This document shows, piece by piece, positions 61,517 to 64,000 of a stretch of DNA of 64,000 bases. Made by a program: the position numbers and the translations under genes. The stretch comes from Pseudomonas sivasensis (lineage in GTDB: Bacteria > Pseudomonadota > Gammaproteobacteria > Pseudomonadales > Pseudomonadaceae), in contig NZ_JAAOWU010000001.1 of assembly GCF_013778505.1 (NCBI RefSeq), positions 1-64,000 of the forward strand, in the 5' to 3' direction. Below the pieces are notes generated by a model that did not search any database, was not told the origin of the DNA, and worked only from the letters and a program-made list of their open reading frames with translations. Positions within the stretch are counted from its first letter, which is position 1; the number at the start of each line of letters is the position of its first letter.

Positions 61517-63147
61517 AGGCCTTCGCCGAGCTGTACGCCAACCTCGACGCCACCACTTCCAGTAACGCCAAGCTCGCGGCCCTGCAAGCCTACGTCCTGA
61601 AGGCGCCGCCTGAGGATGCGGCATGGGCAGTGTATTTCCTGTCCGGCGGACGCCCTCGACAACTGGTGCCGACGCGCCTGCTGCGGGACATGGCCACCGA
61701 AGCGTCCGGCATCGAGCCTTGGCTGTTCGAAGAGAGCTATCAGTCGGTGGGAGACCTGGCCGAAACGATTTCCCTGCTGCTGCCGGAATCAACCTACACC
61801 TCAGAAGACGGCCTTGCCGTATGGCTGGAAGAAAAACTCCTGCCCTTGCGCGGCCTCTCACCTCAGGACCTGGCAGAGCGCCTGCCAGCGTTATGGGCAC
61901 AGCTGGATCAACCGAGCCTGATGGTGTGCATCAAATTGATCACCGGCAGCTTTCGTGTGGGCGTCTCCAAATTGCTGGTCACCCGCGCCCTTGCCGCCAT
62001 GGCCGGGCTGGACAGCAAACGCGTGGCCCAGCGGCTGGTGGGCTACACCGATCTGTCCAACCGCCCGACACCCCAGGGCTACCTCAAACTGATCGCCGCA
62101 GAATCGTCCGACGAACATGCGCAACGCGGCGGTCAGCCGTATCCGTTTTTTCTTGCTCACGGGTTGTCGCAGCCGGTAGAGCAATTCGATGCATTGCTTG
62201 GCTCCCCAGCCGACTGGCAGGTGGAGTGGAAGTGGGACGGCATTCGAGCGCAAGTGGTCAAGCGCGAGGGGCGCCTGTGGGTCTGGTCCAGGGGTGAAGA
62301 ATTGGTGACTGACCGTTTTCCCGAACTCCACAGCCTGGTAAGTGGCCTGCCCGATGGCACGGTGATCGACGGCGAAATCGTGGTGTGGAAAGACTCAGTG
62401 CAACCCTTCGCTCTGTTGCAGCAGCGTATCGGTCGCAAGACCCTGAGCAAAAAAGTCCTTGAGGATGCGCCGGTGGCGGTGCTGGCCTACGACCTGCTGG
62501 AACATGCGGGCGACGACTGGCGCAACCACACCCAGGCCGAGCGCCGCGCACAGTTGGAACAGGTGATTGCTGGGTGCAACCAACCGGTATTGCAGCCCTC
62601 ACCGCTGCTGACGGGTGCAACTTGGCAGGACCTTGCGCAGCAACGCGAAGCCTCCCGCAGCCTCGGCGTCGAGGGCATGATGCTCAAGAATCGCCAAGGC
62701 CTGTATGGCGTCGGCCGCACCAAGGACATGGGCCTGTGGTGGAAGTGGAAAGTCGACCCGTTCAGCGTCGACGCCGTGTTGATCTACGCCCAGCGCGGCC
62801 ATGGCCGGCGCGCCAGCCTCTACAGCGACTACACCTTTGCCGTGTGGGACGGCCCGCCCGGCAGCGAGCGCAGCCTGGTGCCGTTTGCCAAGGCCTATTC
62901 CGGACTGACCGACGAGGAGATGCGCAAGGTCGACGCGATTGTGCGCAAGACTACGGTGGAGAAGTTCGGCCCGGTCAGCAGCGTCACGCCAAGTATGGTG
63001 TTCGAGCTGGGGTTTGAGGGGATCGCCCTGTCCAAGCGGCATAAAAGCGGGATTGCGGTGCGCTTTCCGCGGATGTTGCGGTGGCGCCAGGACAAGGCGG
63101 TAGAGGAAGCCGACAGCCTCGCCACTCTGCAAGATCTACTGGCCTGA
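61513..63147 (+). CDS. ATP-dependent DNA ligase
   Basis: The 544-residue enzyme has an N-terminal DNA-binding domain (residues 1-205, FAELYANLDATTSSNAK and RVGVSKLLVTRALAAMAG), the adenylation motif I in VEWKWDGIRAQ (Lys240), motif III DGTVIDGEIVVWK, motif IV EGMMLKNRQGLYGVGR and motif V WWKWKVDP, followed by the OB-fold domain. The complete size is that of stand-alone bacterial ATP-dependent ligases, not LigD. It is coupled to the exonuclease gene. No Lhr helicase gene or metallophosphoesterase gene follows. Confidence 0.9.
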   Translation: MKAFAELYANLDATTSSNAKLAALQAYVLKAPPEDAAWAVYFLSGGRPRQLVPTRLLRDMATEASGIEPWLFEESYQSVGDLAETISLLLPESTYTSEDGLAVWLEEKLLPLRGLSPQDLAERLPALWAQLDQPSLMVCIKLITGSFRVGVSKLLVTRALAAMAGLDSKRVAQRLVGYTDLSNRPTPQGYLKLIAAESSDEHAQRGGQPYPFFLAHGLSQPVEQFDALLGSPADWQVEWKWDGIRAQVVKREGRLWVWSRGEELVTDRFPELHSLVSGLPDGTVIDGEIVVWKDSVQPFALLQQRIGRKTLSKKVLEDAPVAVLAYDLLEHAGDDWRNHTQAERRAQLEQVIAGCNQPVLQPSPLLTGATWQDLAQQREASRSLGVEGMMLKNRQGLYGVGRTKDMGLWWKWKVDPFSVDAVLIYAQRGHGRRASLYSDYTFAVWDGPPGSERSLVPFAKAYSGLTDEEMRKVDAIVRKTTVEKFGPVSSVTPSMVFELGFEGIALSKRHKSGIAVRFPRMLRWRQDKAVEEADSLATLQDLLA

Positions 63148-63376
63148 CGTTACGCCCGCTCTCAGGTTTTAATTTCCGTATGACTCGTAATGGTGCACTC
63201 ATTTTCCGATGCCCACTTTCGGGCATCTCCTACACTCAAGATTCCCTCTTCCCACCTTTTAAAACGATCATTCGGAACTATGGTGCAGAAATTGCTACTT
63301 GTGTTCCGTCTGACACCGTTCAGTAACAGTCCTAAACGCGCCACAAGCGCTTATCTTGGTTTCCAGGGATTACATA
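63148..63376. other. Intergenic region between ligase and binding-protein gene
   Basis: It contains no ORF on the plus strand. A hairpin GATGCCC-ACTTTC-GGGCATC (63208-63227) and a sigma-54-like promoter (63281-63296) are present. Nothing suggests the remains of a helicase or metallophosphoesterase gene. Confidence 0.5.
63281..63296 (+). promoter_or_regulatory. Sigma-54-like promoter of the binding-protein gene
   Basis: TGGTGC-AGAAA-TTGCT keeps GG-N10-GC of the -24/-12 consensus (TGGCAC-N5-TTGCW), with two mismatches in the first block. It lies about 80 bases before the ATG. RpoN control of amino-acid uptake is common in pseudomonads. Confidence 0.55.
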
Positions 63377-64000
63377 ATGAAAAAAGCATTGCTGACCCTT
63401 TCTGCACTGGCTCTGTGCATGGCCGCCGGTACCGCGCTGGCCAAGGAATACAAGGAATTGCGTTTTGGTGTCGATCCGTCCTACGCGCCCTTCGAATCCA
63501 AAGCTGCTGACGGCAGCCTTGTGGGCTTCGATATCGATCTGGGCAATGCCATCTGTGCCGAGCTGAAGGTCAAGTGCAAGTGGGTCGAAAGCGACTTCGA
63601 CGGCATGATCCCAGGCCTGAAGGCCAACAAGTTCGACGGCGTGATCTCGTCCATGACCGTGACCCCGGTGCGTGAAAAGGCCATCGACTTCTCCAACGAG
63701 CTGTTCTCCGGCCCAACCTCGCTGGTGTTCAAGAAAGGCGCTGGCTTCTCGACACCTGAGTCGCTCAAGGGCAAGTCCGTGGGCTACGAGCAAGGCACCA
63801 TCCAGGAAGCCTATGCCAAGGCTGTGCTGGACAAGGCCGGTGTGACCACCAAGGCCTACGCCAACCAGGACCAGGTTTATGCTGACCTGACTTCCGGCCG
63901 TCTCGACGCTTCCGTACAGGACATGCTGCAAGCCGAACTCGGTTTCCTGAAGTCGCCAGCCGGTGCCGGCTACGAAGTCAGCGCGGCTATTGACGACCCA
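63377..64000 (+). CDS. Basic amino-acid ABC binding protein, partial
   Basis: The 3' end is cut by the window; 208 residues are visible. A Sec signal (KKALLTLSALALCMAAGTALA) is followed by the bacterial solute-binding family 3 pattern: ELRFGVDPSYAPFESKAADGSLVGFDIDLGNAICAELKVKCKWVESDFDGMIPGLKANKFDGVISSMTVTPVREKAIDFSNE, with TSLVFKKG further on. The match is to lysine/arginine/ornithine binding proteins (ArgT/HisJ/AotJ-like). It probably begins an ABC operon to the right of the window. A sigma-54-like promoter and a GGGATTACATA leader lie upstream; no AGGAGG is visible. Confidence 0.88.
   Translation, partial: MKKALLTLSALALCMAAGTALAKEYKELRFGVDPSYAPFESKAADGSLVGFDIDLGNAICAELKVKCKWVESDFDGMIPGLKANKFDGVISSMTVTPVREKAIDFSNELFSGPTSLVFKKGAGFSTPESLKGKSVGYEQGTIQEAYAKAVLDKAGVTTKAYANQDQVYADLTSGRLDASVQDMLQAELGFLKSPAGAGYEVSAAIDDP

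Noticed and set aside
1..64000. Prophage, transposon or genomic island
   Set aside because: No integrase, transposase, recombinase, phage gene, tRNA target or sharp change in composition is apparent; genes look like pseudomonad core or common accessory.

Overview
The window looks like a chromosomal segment of a fluorescent pseudomonad (Pseudomonas fluorescens group). This rests on gene content (complete protocatechuate pca cluster with PcaR and PcaK, BraCDEFG, QuiP-like acylase, RapA, Pit, PdxH), on high-GC coding sequence, and on intergenic palindromic repeats with the core GTGGGAGGG-GCTTGCTCCCGAT that are typical of that group. I see no rRNA, tRNA, CRISPR array, prophage or insertion sequence. 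The right end cuts a periplasmic amino-acid binding protein gene.

Layout. 83-2317: an OprD-type porin and a lipoprotein polysaccharide deacetylase. 2451-13167 (minus strand): pcaR, pcaK, pcaIJF, pcaHG, pcaT, pcaB, pcaD, pcaC. Together these import 4-hydroxybenzoate or protocatechuate and degrade protocatechuate to succinyl-CoA and acetyl-CoA, with PcaR-type operators in front of pcaI and pcaR. 13168-16325: an unusual long leader, a 66-residue protein, the Pit phosphate transporter, and a 38-residue CcoM-like membrane peptide with its own ANR/FNR-type box and terminator. 16459-19409: LysR regulator, RidA-like protein, class V PLP enzyme, proline-rich protein. 19628-24619: RapA, an MFS transporter, a cysteine-cluster protein. 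24758-31100: an MHYT-GGDEF-EAL protein, a 725-residue tubulin/FtsZ-like GTPase candidate, a glycosyltransferase-like protein and a DUF2288 protein.

31441-36438 is the braCDEFG branched-chain amino-acid ABC importer with an intercistronic terminator after braC. 36677-39130 is a four-gene bufferin-type RiPP operon: secreted Cys-containing precursor, DUF692/MNIO enzyme, DUF2063 partner and DoxX-like membrane protein. Such operons are associated with copper/gold stress in other bacteria. 39127-43226: LysR/SDR divergent pair, a lipoprotein and a large FAD oxidoreductase. 43349-49748: Cds1-like cysteine desulfhydrase, NhaA, glycine-zipper lipoprotein, PdxH, an OmpA-type lipoprotein with tryptophan repeats, and an EstB-like serine hydrolase. 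49831-54361: agarase-like glycoside hydrolase and DinG helicase.

54461-57688: CopD-like membrane protein, collagen-like secreted protein, then a compact cassette DUF6231 / YchJ / LEA-type lipoprotein / His-rich SEC-C protein. 57869-63147: QuiP-like acyl-homoserine-lactone acylase, then a DNA-repair pair (exonuclease plus ATP-dependent DNA ligase). 63377-64000: partial lysine/arginine-type binding protein behind a sigma-54-like promoter.

The items most worth a second look are the bufferin operon, the tubulin-like protein, the orphan CcoM-like peptide with an ANR box, and the REP doublets whose two arms carry matching base changes.
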